Origin: Candidatus Nanoarchaeia archaeon
GTDB lineage: Archaea > Nanobdellota > Nanobdellia > Woesearchaeales > JANQNE01
Assembly: GCA_028279725.1 (NCBI GenBank)
Contig: JANQNE010000010.1
Span: forward strand, 150,012-214,011
Direction: 5' to 3'
Length of the DNA: 64,000 nucleotides
A program made the translations under genes and the position numbers. Shown one piece after another: positions 8,601 to 16,637 of the stretch; within the stretch, counting starts at the first letter, position 1, and each line of letters opens with the position of its first letter. The notes under the pieces are model-generated. The model had not been told where the DNA came from. It was given only the letters and a program-made list of their open reading frames with translations, and searched no databases.

Positions 8601-9329
8601 AGAAGATCAAGTGGAGGAGGATCTTCATCATCAAGAACAACATCAATAGTAGGAACCAAGGCATCTCATGGATGGGGTGAAGTAACTTCCGGAGCAACCG
8701 CAACTATGTCAGTTAACAAAGAACAGATACCTATAACAGAACTTTCATTCACTACAAAGAATAGGGTAACAAGTGTTTCAGTAACTGTATCAGAGCTTAC
8801 AAAAGCTCCTGACACTTCAAAAGTCTTGACTTCAAAAGTCTACAAATATATGCAGATTGACAAGTCAGGGATGGACAACGATGACTTAGAAAGTGTAGAG
8901 TTCGACTTCAAGGTAGAAAAATCATGGCTGACCGAGAACTCAATAGCAGAAAATGAAGTTGTATTGGCAAGGCTTAATGGGGAATGGAATGAGCTAGTAA
9001 CGACAAAGACGGATGATGATGAAACTTATGTCTACTACACATCAATAGCTCCTGGGTTAAGTTATTTTGCAATAACTACTGGAACAGTGATAGAAACTCA
9101 GGCATCTTCAGAAGATGCAGAGGCAGCTGAAGCTGGAGTTGTTGAAGAAGTCATGACAGAAGAAACAGACCCTGAAGTATCTATCGAAGAAGAACCAGTC
9201 CAGACTCCAGAAGAACCAACACTGGAGATTCCACCAGAACCTAAGAAGGCTTATGGCTGGTTGATAGTTATCGGAATTATAGTAATTGGAGTCTTGATTT
9301 ACATCTTCGTAAGATCTAAGAAAGAATAA
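5622..9329 (+). CDS. Large secreted, membrane-anchored surface protein with cadherin-like repeats and a PGF-pre-PGF-like domain (1235 aa)
   Basis: Residues 1-20 form a Sec signal peptide (MKKSILISLFLVLFATAVSG). The outer part is rich in Asn-X-Ser/Thr sequons. Three tandem Ig/cadherin-like repeats (about 580-850) each carry the pattern FTYDVNATDA followed by INDT and GVITNNT. After an acidic and Gly/Ser linker (~985-1005: EEEEETPRRSSGGGSSSS) comes a PGF-pre-PGF-like domain (~1030-1165; AENEVVLARLNGEW and LSYFAITTG are typical). A membrane helix (~1210-1229) and a short KKE tail end the protein, so it is anchored by its C-terminus with no PGF-CTERM sorting signal. It is probably a glycosylated cell-surface adhesin or S-layer-associated protein; the ligand is unknown. 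Confidence 0.8.
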   Translation: MKKSILISLFLVLFATAVSGLTLEEFIDDEDSDGTYINIEKQQAVNTITFLVNITNSSTALVNLTHGGVCIGLPDPYTMTYTGVEFEDNCTVNTTLLTEGNNTITALAYNFTGGTDQANYTIIADYTRPIIRFGEWWNTQDADGDPVSFTHYYNLLDDADIFYSPNETTLSIKLNATDNDGISAVFANFSSAFNTFMGITGGNCSDEENLTLSGNYWVLDCDLGSFNKSLIENSSQSGEDPVLGFDITFSAEDIAGNPSSYLFNSSAAGETACDVQGVPPSECLPVLTPILIHSIGVMGPEVSEYEEDDACFNFGSGTTDFDLETNFSAVDFTIDMEVNLTCIYDYWNHTGDLPAETGFKRMMIINFSNLDFNNQETAMKLSMLADNIDVEFKFPGEFGESYIYINSSYFAELNESATIRFFHLPFKGEPAIMGAPGAAGVTGASVWEEFTDPFWSNLTAGNLTFNVLGFSQYNITDNATPVIQIVYPTNGTGYTTAVTLLNFTVNGTGTDISSVTATVNGASYLYNSTINTSNCTDLDGETSICEIILNLTDGSHNVTIVAYDYGGTSGNSRTKTISFTQDSTSPYFTQTTPINTTKEYHSAFTYDVNATDAIAFDSFSINDTTDFAIEAATGVITNNTPLTIGVYSVNITINDTAGNENSTIISLAVSDTTAPTWSQTPSSQTNEYGTSFTYDVNATDAQAITYSINDTNNFSVVGGTGVITNNTVLSLGAYSLQINATDASSNTITTTTVITVSDTTAPYFSPLPTTQEINYTQAFGYQINGADNHAVDGYSVSDSTNFVINSTGYLLNNTLLAVGIYNLTITANDSSGNENTTNLIVKVSLAETSNVTANASTEIDLSNADSNITLFVGSNVTTVILATKQTPTASGTTSSLTALKGLNITVDNSTSGNLTWALIKIYYLQSELTSANINESSLKIYYYNETAGDWQLEPNQGVDTSNNYVWANVTHFSLFGTFGTAPQEAEEEEEETPRRSSGGGSSSSRTTSIVGTKASHGWGEVTSGATATMSVNKEQIPITELSFTTKNRVTSVSVTVSELTKAPDTSKVLTSKVYKYMQIDKSGMDNDDLESVEFDFKVEKSWLTENSIAENEVVLARLNGEWNELVTTKTDDDETYVYYTSIAPGLSYFAITTGTVIETQASSEDAEAAEAGVVEEVMTEETDPEVSIEEEPVQTPEEPTLEIPPEPKKAYGWLIVIGIIVIGVLIYIFVRSKKE

Positions 9330-9333
9330 TTTT

Positions 9334-10194
9334 TTATTTTTTCTCTATTATTATACTTGCATATCCTACTGCATTAGAATAATCTCCCATCATATCTGCA
9401 GAAGTATAATATTTCAATAACTTTCCCTTCTTACACCCTATCAGCTTACAGGCCTCAACCATGACTGCTATCGCATAAGTTCCGCAGACTGTAGCTCCTT
9501 TAATATCTACATATTCAAGAAATGTCTCAACATCCAGATGAGTTATATGCTTTATCGCAATCTCATCTTGCTTATACATATTATCCTTTACTCTTTCAGT
9601 AAAAGGAACATACCCATAATTCAGACCATAATGTGTAAAATCACTAGAAGCGATAATACAAACTTCCTTCCCTTCTTCCTCGACAGTCTTTTTTATACCT
9701 TTCGCCATCTTCTTATAATTACTTCCATGTGTAACAACAATAGGAACGATTCTGAGCTTATCTTTTACAATATTCTGCAAAAAAGGAAGCTGCACCTCGA
9801 TTGAATGTTCCTCTGCCTGCAGCTCTTCATTCTCTTCCAAACCGCAGTTCTCCTTCAGCTTTTGCCCAAATTCCTTATCAACTTTAACAACCCCTAATGG
9901 AGTCTCAAAATCATCCAAAAGCACAGAACTTTCTCCCTGCCCAGTATGGTTTGTCCCCAATATGATAAAAACATCAGGGATCTTGCTCTCACCTATCTCT
10001 TTATACACATAAGCAGCACAAGGCCCAGAATAAACATATCCTGCATGAGGAACAACTGCTCCTAATATCTTATTATCCTTCTTCTCTCCTATATCTCCAG
10101 GACCAAACTCAGAACTAAAGCTTTTCTCTATCTGTTCTTTAAGCTTTTCCTTATCTTCTTCATAGAACATTCCAGAGACTGCAGCTTTTCTCAT
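9334..10194 (-). CDS. MEMO1-family protein (AmmeMemoRadiSam system B)
   Basis: A 286-residue protein of the full MEMO1 length. Conserved metal-site segments are visible: VVPHAGYVYSG near the N-terminus, GTNHTGQG, EEHSIEVQLPFLQ, IIASSDFTHYG and GATVCGTYA, which carry the His, Asp and Cys residues of the family's metal site. Human MEMO1 binds copper or iron and is structurally related to extradiol dioxygenases; the role in archaea is not established. SD AGAGGT precedes ATG 10194. Its start lies one base from the stop of the secreted 516-aa protein, so the two share a transcript. The usual AmmeMemoRadiSam partners are not in the window. Confidence 0.9.
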   Translation of the reverse strand: MRKAAVSGMFYEEDKEKLKEQIEKSFSSEFGPGDIGEKKDNKILGAVVPHAGYVYSGPCAAYVYKEIGESKIPDVFIILGTNHTGQGESSVLLDDFETPLGVVKVDKEFGQKLKENCGLEENEELQAEEHSIEVQLPFLQNIVKDKLRIVPIVVTHGSNYKKMAKGIKKTVEEEGKEVCIIASSDFTHYGLNYGYVPFTERVKDNMYKQDEIAIKHITHLDVETFLEYVDIKGATVCGTYAIAVMVEACKLIGCKKGKLLKYYTSADMMGDYSNAVGYASIIIEKK

Positions 10195-10195
10195 A

Positions 10196-11746
10196 TTATA
10201 CCTCTAGTTGATACTTTTTCTCCTTCCTCTTTTTGATTATATGCCTTATCGCCATTATTATAACAAATATAAGTGGCACTCCAAATATCAACGATTCTTT
10301 AGTCATAGCCACTTTATAGGTATTCCCTCCAAGATTAACATTTCTCTCAATGATGCCTTCTTCTGCTTTCTCTTCAACCTTGCTTTTTTCTTCAGCTCCA
10401 ACTTCAGTCTTTTCGACCAATTCGATAACTTTGGTGAATTCTTTCTCAAACATCTCCCCATATTCTGTTTCAGCCCTTACAACACCTTTAATCGTATAAT
10501 TTCCTAATTCTTTGCCAATAACTTCAAGATCTCCTACTTTTACATGCCTTTTAGCTGCCAGCTCCTCAACAATCTCCTTCAAACCAAGAGGAAGATCAAT
10601 TTGCTTGATAGTTGTCTTCACATTATAAAAAGACACTTTTTCATCTAGATTCTCAACATAGACCTCAATATTCTTCTTGCCGTCAGTTTTGCTTCCATCT
10701 TCCAATCCAATAAACAATATAGAAGGACTGACAACATCATTTGTGATAACTTCAACCTCTCTTTTATCCTCTCCTCTTATGCTGTCAACAGTATAGTCAG
10801 TATTAAGCCAGATGCTTCTGTTTCCTGTCTTTTTTATTTTTATCTTAAGCCGCATCTCTTTATCTTCACCACCTTTTAAGGTCCCTTTCCAGTATAGCTT
10901 ATCGCTGTCTATCCATCTTTTTTCAGTAACTTCTGCATCATCAGGAATATCGATCACAAAATCATCTATCCTTATATCATCACTGCCTGTATTCTTGAGA
11001 GTTATGTTAAGCCAGAACTCTCCCCCTAGATCTAAAACAGTCTTGTTTATGCTCGTATTGATGTCTAAAGATGGTTTTTTTGCTGTCATCTTTGTTGTTG
11101 AACTACTCTCTGTAACTTCTTTTTCTCCATTATTGTAGCTTACTGTGCTTTTTGAATCATATGTCACTTCTTTCAAGGGCTTTATCCTGTATTGACATTC
11201 CTTTTCTTCACTTCTCTTAAGATCTCCTTTCCACTCAATCTTATTCCCATATATAACACATCCTTCAACATAGGTTATATCAAAATCTTCTGAGAATTCA
11301 TCATTAAAGACAACATTTGTAGCGTCCCTCTCTCCATCATTCATGATCTTGGTTATTATCCTTGCTTCTTCCCCAATAAGAAGATCAGTCTTCTGCACAT
11401 TCCTGCTTATATTCACCTTTGCTGTTGTTTGCTCTATCATTATATGTGCTTCCATGACAATAACATCTCTGAAATAATCATGATAGCCTTCTCTAGTCCC
11501 ATTATAACATACAGTGTAATAGTCTTTAGTATCGCAGCTTTCATTTTTCACTATAACACTGTTGCCAGTAGGCAGCTTAAGATACATCTTATCAAACCTA
11601 CTTCCAAGATCCATGGTGAAATTTTCCCCATCAATTGTGGTAGTATTGCCAGAATAGAGCCAACCATCAAATATTTCTTTTGTCTCTCCTAACACAGAGC
11701 ATGACAACAGGCTCAAAACAACCAATAAAATAGATATTTTCTTCAT
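10196..11746 (-). CDS. Secreted membrane-anchored protein with DUF11/CARDB-like beta-sandwich repeats (516 aa)
   Basis: A signal peptide (residues 1-20, MKKISILLVVLSLLSCSVLG) and a C-terminal membrane helix (~484-503, FGVPLIFVIIMAIRHII) followed by a lysine-rich tail show a type I membrane protein facing outside. The ectodomain holds at least two repeats of the type NISRNVQKTDLLIGEEARI...NDGERDATNVVF and INKTVLDLGGEFWLNITLKN, as in DUF11/CARDB modules of archaeal envelope proteins. The Cys at residue 16 could suggest a lipobox but the context is poor. It sits between the pilus locus and the MEMO gene; a role in the envelope is inferred, the exact function unknown. Confidence 0.68.
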   Translation of the reverse strand: MKKISILLVVLSLLSCSVLGETKEIFDGWLYSGNTTTIDGENFTMDLGSRFDKMYLKLPTGNSVIVKNESCDTKDYYTVCYNGTREGYHDYFRDVIVMEAHIMIEQTTAKVNISRNVQKTDLLIGEEARIITKIMNDGERDATNVVFNDEFSEDFDITYVEGCVIYGNKIEWKGDLKRSEEKECQYRIKPLKEVTYDSKSTVSYNNGEKEVTESSSTTKMTAKKPSLDINTSINKTVLDLGGEFWLNITLKNTGSDDIRIDDFVIDIPDDAEVTEKRWIDSDKLYWKGTLKGGEDKEMRLKIKIKKTGNRSIWLNTDYTVDSIRGEDKREVEVITNDVVSPSILFIGLEDGSKTDGKKNIEVYVENLDEKVSFYNVKTTIKQIDLPLGLKEIVEELAAKRHVKVGDLEVIGKELGNYTIKGVVRAETEYGEMFEKEFTKVIELVEKTEVGAEEKSKVEEKAEEGIIERNVNLGGNTYKVAMTKESLIFGVPLIFVIIMAIRHIIKKRKEKKYQLEV

Positions 11747-11815
11747 ATTATTTCAACTCTACCGACTGTGATAAATCATTAAAAAGAAATAGAAAAGAAA
11801 AAAATAAAAACTTAC

Positions 11816-12286
11816 TTATGGCCTCTTAGCAATCAATTCTCCTGTTTTAGTATGTGCTAATCCTGTTTCAGAGTTAACATATTCCATAACAAGTGATCCT
11901 TTGATCTTTGTATTACTGCTAAGTGCACTAATTCCAGAACAGCTGATAACTGGTGTTGCTTTTTCTCCATTAGCAAGAGTTGCTCCGATACTTGTAACGT
12001 TACAGCTTACAGTTGCTGGTGTTACACTTGTCAATGTTATATTTGGAGTTGACATGTCAAATCCACCTGCGTTCTGTACACTAAGTGTTACTTCACTATT
12101 AGTTCCATCTACTGTAAAATCTAAGCATGCAATTCCTGATGGCATTGTACATTTTTCAGGCAAGAATCTATCAGGTGATAGAACTCCGAAATATGCTAAT
12201 GCTCCTATAGCTGCCAATACAACTAATATAGCCCAACCATAGGTCATTAAGAATTCCATTGCTGCTTGTGCTTTCTTAAACATCAT
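11816..12286 (-). CDS. Class III signal peptide pilin (pilin A of this locus)
   Basis: The 156-residue sequence starts MMFKKAQAAMEFLMTYGW and continues into a hydrophobic helix (AILVVLAAIGALAYFGV), the archaeal type IV pilin class III signal in which cleavage occurs before QAAMEF and the helix forms the pilus core. The rest is a beta-rich globular head with two Cys pairs (KCTMPSGIAC; SCNVT...ISC). SD GAGGTGAAAT allows either of two adjacent ATGs (12286 or 12283). It is a close paralog of the pilins ending at 12420 and 23063: the helix is nearly identical while heads differ. It lies at the end of the pilus locus with a leader of its own, suiting a major pilin. Confidence 0.85.
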   Translation of the reverse strand: MMFKKAQAAMEFLMTYGWAILVVLAAIGALAYFGVLSPDRFLPEKCTMPSGIACLDFTVDGTNSEVTLSVQNAGGFDMSTPNITLTSVTPATVSCNVTSIGATLANGEKATPVISCSGISALSSNTKIKGSLVMEYVNSETGLAHTKTGELIAKRP

Positions 12287-12419
12287 ATTTCACCTCTTAT
12301 TTTATCTATTAAGCATCATAAATATGCCTTACTCCAGAATTAGAATAACTAGTATATAAATGTTACTATTTAGTATACTGGCTTTCAGACTACTATAAAA
12401 TAGTAAAAAACATCTAGAA

Positions 12420-12884
12420 TTATTCTTTTATCCTTCCTACAACTCCACCATCAGTCAATTTTGTTATTCCTGTAATCTCTTCTGTATATCTAATAACAAC
12501 ATCCCCTCTAAATCTATCTCCAATATCTCCATTTGTACATCCTGTTATTGTAAATGTAACAAGGTCTGCATTTGGAAACTCAGCAGGCAGTGGTGGATCA
12601 ATATTTGAAGTGTTTGCTGATGCTGTGCAGTTCTCTCCTACCTTAAGCATAGTGATATCAAGGTCTTTTCCCATACCATTTCTTAAAGAGAATATTGCGC
12701 TTGTTGATCTTACGTCAAATCCTGCACAGTCTATTCCTGGGGCGATAGTGCATTTCTCAGGCAAGAATTTCTCCGGACTCAATACACCGAAATAAGCAAG
12801 TGCTCCAATTGCAGCTAGAACAACTAATATAGCCCAACCATAGGTCATTAAGAATTCCATTGCAGCTTGTGCTTTTCTACTCAC
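12420..12884 (-). CDS. Class III signal peptide pilin (pilin B)
   Basis: A 154-residue pilin that reads SRKAQAAMEFLMTYGW after a GTG start at 12884, with SD GAGGTGAT six bases upstream. The cleavage/assembly segment and helix are the same as in the pilin ending at 11816; both heads begin with EKCT...C, a probable disulfide, then diverge. Two further Cys (NCTAS, GCTNG) may form a second bond. It is separated from the preceding TadC-like gene by ~50 bp and from the next pilin by 133 bp, so each pilin may also be transcribed on its own at high level. Confidence 0.85.
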   Translation of the reverse strand: MSRKAQAAMEFLMTYGWAILVVLAAIGALAYFGVLSPEKFLPEKCTIAPGIDCAGFDVRSTSAIFSLRNGMGKDLDITMLKVGENCTASANTSNIDPPLPAEFPNADLVTFTITGCTNGDIGDRFRGDVVIRYTEEITGITKLTDGGVVGRIKE

Positions 12885-12934
12885 TTATCATCACCTCTGG
12901 ATTAAAAATAAGAAGAACTTATATATAAATATTA

Positions 12935-14176
12935 CTATATCAACGTCGCAAACAGCTTCTCTAATGCCCAGGCAGCAAGTAGATATATAGCAACAACAAC
13001 CATCATAAACCTAGGTATATACTTGATCCCTCCTTTGATAGATCCCTTTCTTATTATTGCAATTATCATAGCAGAAAACATAGATGTCAATAACAGTGAC
13101 ACTATTGAATATATCATAAAATCACTTCTCTCTATAGCAGTCTTTGAAAAGCTTACGGCCATCCCGATGCCGCTTGGAACTTCAACAGTAGAAGTTAAGC
13201 TTGTCATTATTATCAATAGCTGAGAAGAAAGCGCAAACAGGAAAGGAGCAGCAACTAGTGTAGCAAACCCTATAAATATCACATATGTTGTTACATTCGC
13301 TGCCATCTCTTTCTTCATTATCTGAGAATCATGGATATTCAGTGCAATCCTGTTAAGCAGCTCTCCAACCTCTCCGCCAGCATTCATGCCTTCTATCAGC
13401 ATGCTCACAGACCTTCTCAATATCTCTGAATTATACTTGTTGCTGAATGATATCAAAGCATCCTTCAGATCAACACCACCCATAGTCTCTTTCGCAACAA
13501 GTTCAATCTCTTTTGCCAGTATCCCAAACCTAGGCCTCACAGCATACCACAATGACTGATCTATCGGCATACCTGCTCTTATATTTGCAGAAGTAAGCTG
13601 TAAAAAGTCTGGCAATACTGCCTCAATCGTAACCTTCCTATGAAATATCCTAAGGTCTATCATCACATGGAACGCAAGCCAGACGATTAGTAATATAACA
13701 AGAAATACTATGGTCCATATGACAAGCATATTCACAACAGCATAATACAACGTATAGTTGAAATTCACAGAAAAGAAATATATGACATAAGCAGAAACTA
13801 ACAGGTTGATGAAAATACAGATATTGAACAATTTCTTAGACAATGCAGTAGGATCTACAGTCAAGCCAGCTTTCTGCAGATAGTTTCTCAGCTTATACTT
13901 CTCTCTCTTTACTTTCTTTTTCTTAACTCTCAGTTTCCTAAGATCCTTAAGCTCGATACTTCTTCTTATCTCTTCCTTCCTTCTTTTTTTCTCTTCAAGC
14001 TCCTTCTCTATCCCTGTGATTATATCCTTCTCTTCCTTCTTGCTTTTTATCTTATCAAATGCCCCCTTAAATTTAGAAGAAAATTTACTCATACCGACCC
14101 CTAGCTTAAAGTTAACACTCTTGATTCTCTCTTTTGCCTTATCCTTTATTTCCTTAATCTTTTCTTTAAATCCCAT
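12935..14176 (-). CDS. Type II secretion F-domain protein (TadC/ArlJ-like pilus platform, second copy)
   Basis: A 413-residue inner-membrane platform protein. Residues 1-100 are a Lys/Glu-rich cytoplasmic region, then helices at ~115-135 and ~150-172, a T2SF cytoplasmic domain (~185-290: LPDFLQLTSANIRAGMPIDQSLWYAV and GGEVGELLNRIALN are typical), and helices near 300-325, 350-375 and 390-410. T2SF proteins form the membrane base on which the ATPase drives pilin assembly. It follows the other T2SF gene with a 2-bp gap. Archaeal pilus systems often carry two F-domain proteins, which fits a heterodimeric platform. Confidence 0.88.
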   Translation of the reverse strand: MGFKEKIKEIKDKAKERIKSVNFKLGVGMSKFSSKFKGAFDKIKSKKEEKDIITGIEKELEEKKRRKEEIRRSIELKDLRKLRVKKKKVKREKYKLRNYLQKAGLTVDPTALSKKLFNICIFINLLVSAYVIYFFSVNFNYTLYYAVVNMLVIWTIVFLVILLIVWLAFHVMIDLRIFHRKVTIEAVLPDFLQLTSANIRAGMPIDQSLWYAVRPRFGILAKEIELVAKETMGGVDLKDALISFSNKYNSEILRRSVSMLIEGMNAGGEVGELLNRIALNIHDSQIMKKEMAANVTTYVIFIGFATLVAAPFLFALSSQLLIIMTSLTSTVEVPSGIGMAVSFSKTAIERSDFMIYSIVSLLLTSMFSAMIIAIIRKGSIKGGIKYIPRFMMVVVAIYLLAAWALEKLFATLI

Positions 14177-14178
14177 TC

Positions 14179-14994
14179 TTACATCTCATATGAAGGCCTC
14201 TGGCTTTTTATAACAGCCAAAAACATCAGTTGTATAAAAGCGAAAAATCCTGCTAGAGACAGCAGAGCGACCAACCCTATGGTCACAGACACGAAAGTAG
14301 AGAAGACTATAAGCATCGTTGTTCCCAAGGTAGGCATTATTACTGCCAATATCATGTAAAACATAGCAAAAGGGTTCAGTTTTCTTCCATAGTTCTTGCT
14401 TTCGATGCTCTGCTCTCTGACAATCTGTTCAACTACTGCATTTAATGATGAAGATATATCAGCTCCAGTCTTCAATGAGTTTAATATCTGCCAAAGCAGC
14501 TTTCTGAAATTATTTGATGGAGTAAGCTCAATTTCTCTGTTCAACGCCTCTTCCAATGTAGTCCCCATATCTACCTGCCCTATAATCTCATCAAAATATT
14601 TCCCAATATCCTTAAAATTCCTGGATACGTTAGTAAGAGCATCATATATAGGAACTCCTGATTCCAGCTCAATTATCAGGAATCTTCCCGCAAACACGAT
14701 ACTCTTGCTGATCTCTCTCTGCCTTTTCAATATCCTCACATCAGGAAGCTTAAGGAAATAGAAGAACATCAGCACAAATATTATCGGAAATGATATTATC
14801 ATTATCTCTTTAAATCTCTGGGATTTTGAAAGCACAGCTGCCAAAAACATGACAAACCCAGTGGTCATATAGAATGCAGACAGCATAGTCTTCTTGATAA
14901 ACTCTTCAGGCTCCTCATACATTCCTGCCTGTAATAATTTCAGGTTTAGGCCAGGATAAAGGCTCGCTATCCTATGCAGTATTATGTTGGCTAT
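14179..14994 (-). CDS. Type II secretion F-domain protein (TadC-like), apparent AUA start
   Basis: The T2SF protein has helices at the N-terminus, a central domain (FLIIELESGVPIYDALTNVS; LNSLKTGADISSSLNAVV) and C-terminal helices. The first ATG (14922) has no spaced SD. The coding pattern continues 24 codons upstream (IANIILHRIASLYPGLNLK then LLQAGM) to an in-frame TGA at 15001-15003, with no ATG, GTG or TTG between. A strong SD AGGTGATC (14999-15006) sits 4 nt before an ATA codon at 14994, so I place the start there (271 aa). The start overlaps the end of the ATPase gene by 4 bp. Alternatives are initiation at 14922 or a base error that hides an ATG. Confidence 0.78.
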   Translation of the reverse strand: MANIILHRIASLYPGLNLKLLQAGMYEEPEEFIKKTMLSAFYMTTGFVMFLAAVLSKSQRFKEIMIISFPIIFVLMFFYFLKLPDVRILKRQREISKSIVFAGRFLIIELESGVPIYDALTNVSRNFKDIGKYFDEIIGQVDMGTTLEEALNREIELTPSNNFRKLLWQILNSLKTGADISSSLNAVVEQIVREQSIESKNYGRKLNPFAMFYMILAVIMPTLGTTMLIVFSTFVSVTIGLVALLSLAGFFAFIQLMFLAVIKSQRPSYEM

Positions 14995-16616
14995 TTCAGA
15001 TCACCTAGTTTTTTATTTGCATTCACTGTCTTCATAAGATCATCTTTGTTTGTATAATATTGTGCCATGGCAGTTCCCACTTCATTCACTGTATTTATGT
15101 TGTTCTTGATCAGCCACTTCAATACTTTTTCTTTCTCCACAAGATGCCTTTTCAGCTCATTTTTTGTTATTCCTGTGAAAAGCTCCAGTGTCCTCATCAG
15201 TGATTTTGATTTTGCTGTAGTCTTCATCTTATCTCTCTGAAGATCCATCTGCATCAGTACATTCGGATTACCATCATCCATTATTTCTGATATCTGGAAC
15301 GTTCTCCTTACTCCTGTCCTTCTGTTTCTGTGCTGGACTATAAGCATTGATATCGCCGGCAACATGTTCTGAGGGATTTCGATAGGCGGACCAGTAAGTC
15401 TTGTGATAGTCTCTTCAGTATCATTAGCGTGTACAGTAGCATATACGCTGTGCCCAGTATGTATAGCTTCAAATAATACCTCTGCTTCTCTCTTTCTTCT
15501 TATCTCTCCCACTATTATCCTGTCAGGCCTCATTCTTAATGAGTTCACAAGCAAGTCCAACATTGATACCTCTCCCTTTCCTTCTGGATTTGGCTGTCTT
15601 GTAAGCATCGGAACCCAGTGCAAAAATGTAGGAAGCCTGATTTCTCTTGTATCTTCGATAGAAAGTATCCTCTGGTTTGGTGGAAAGAAATTAGCCAGCA
15701 CATTCAGCATAGACGTCTTTCCTGTTGCAGTTCCCCCTGCAACCAGTGCAGACAGCTCAAACTGTATAGCTTCCCATATCAATGTAGCTGCTCCGATATC
15801 TATTGTCCCCAATCTTACAAAATCAGTTATAGTCCATGCTTTAGAAGCGAATTTCCTTAACGTGATAGTATTTCCTCTGTTAGATATAGGCATCAGTGTC
15901 GCATTTACCCTGTCCCCACTTGTAAGGTTCGCATCCATCAATGGCTCAAGCATAGTGATCTGTCTTCCTACTTTCCTTCCGATCATTGTAGAATAATGCT
16001 TTGTCTGCTCTTCATCAGAAACTATTATATTTGTCTTAAGCCAGCCATGTTTTCTATGATACACCCACACAGGCTCATCAGAAGAGTTGATTGCTATCTC
16101 CTCTAGCTGTCCGTCATTATTGAGGATCTCAACATTACCCATACCTAAACTTTTCTGTATAAGATAAGTTACCAAAAATCCAGTTGTCTTTTTGTCAGCA
16201 TCTGGAAAATACTTTTCTATAAGAACTTCTATCGTTTCCCTAAACTTTTCCTCGACCTTTCCGCTTCTCTTGGGATCTATTATATCTACCATTCCAAGAT
16301 TAACTTCCCTGATAAGCTCCTGCCTGATCTTTTCAAGAATAAACTCAGTGTTCTTTGTTATGCTTGAAATAGAAACTTCATATAAAGGTACAAACTCTCC
16401 TTTTTTCTTGAAGATCTTGATTGAGATTGGCATCTCGTTTGATAGATATTCATAAGTGTCGATTATCTTCTCATCTTTATTTGCCTGAGCAGCAACAGCT
16501 GGCTTCTTCTGTACTTTACTGCTTCCTTTATTATCTTTGCTGACCCTCTTCTTCAATCTTTTGATCTTATCTTTGATTGATTCTAGATTCTTATTTTTCT
16601 CAGCGATTTCTCCCAC
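14991..16616 (-). CDS. Type II/IV secretion system ATPase (TadA/ArlI-like)
   Basis: A 541-residue pilus motor ATPase. An N-terminal Lys-rich tail (1-60) precedes the N-domain, and the ATPase core carries the Walker A motif GGTATGKTS (294-302), the segment RMRPDRIIVGEIRRKREAE with the Walker B glutamate, and GHSVYATVHAND (His box). Family members form hexameric rings that drive pilin assembly from the cytoplasm. The assigned GTG start at 16616 lies inside a G-rich SD-like run (AAAAGGGGTGGGAG), so the exact start is unsure. It is the only secretion ATPase of the locus, so retraction by a second motor is not expected from this region. Confidence 0.93.
   Translation of the reverse strand: MGEIAEKNKNLESIKDKIKRLKKRVSKDNKGSSKVQKKPAVAAQANKDEKIIDTYEYLSNEMPISIKIFKKKGEFVPLYEVSISSITKNTEFILEKIRQELIREVNLGMVDIIDPKRSGKVEEKFRETIEVLIEKYFPDADKKTTGFLVTYLIQKSLGMGNVEILNNDGQLEEIAINSSDEPVWVYHRKHGWLKTNIIVSDEEQTKHYSTMIGRKVGRQITMLEPLMDANLTSGDRVNATLMPISNRGNTITLRKFASKAWTITDFVRLGTIDIGAATLIWEAIQFELSALVAGGTATGKTSMLNVLANFFPPNQRILSIEDTREIRLPTFLHWVPMLTRQPNPEGKGEVSMLDLLVNSLRMRPDRIIVGEIRRKREAEVLFEAIHTGHSVYATVHANDTEETITRLTGPPIEIPQNMLPAISMLIVQHRNRRTGVRRTFQISEIMDDGNPNVLMQMDLQRDKMKTTAKSKSLMRTLELFTGITKNELKRHLVEKEKVLKWLIKNNINTVNEVGTAMAQYYTNKDDLMKTVNANKKLGDLK
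14999..15006 (-). promoter_or_regulatory. Shine-Dalgarno that decides the AUA start
   Basis: AGGTGATC on the minus strand is complementary to the 3' end of archaeal 16S rRNA over eight bases. It lies inside the end of the ATPase gene, 4 nt before the ATA codon at 14994 and 76 nt before the first ATG. Confidence 0.55.
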
Positions 16617-16637
16617 CCCTTTTTTATGAAAATTAAA

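Noticed and set aside
5622..9329. Archaeosortase substrate with PGF-CTERM tail
   Set aside because: The PGF-pre-PGF-like domain is present, but the C-terminus lacks a PGF tripeptide before the membrane helix.
12420..12884. Archaellin or archaellum operon
   Set aside because: The pilins have QAAMEF-type signals but no archaellum genes such as arlCDEFGH were found; a type IV pilus-like system fits better.
15403..15996. A 197-codon plus-strand frame inside the secretion ATPase gene
   Set aside because: The opposite strand carries the full set of ATPase motifs; this frame has no recognised feature and no start signals.
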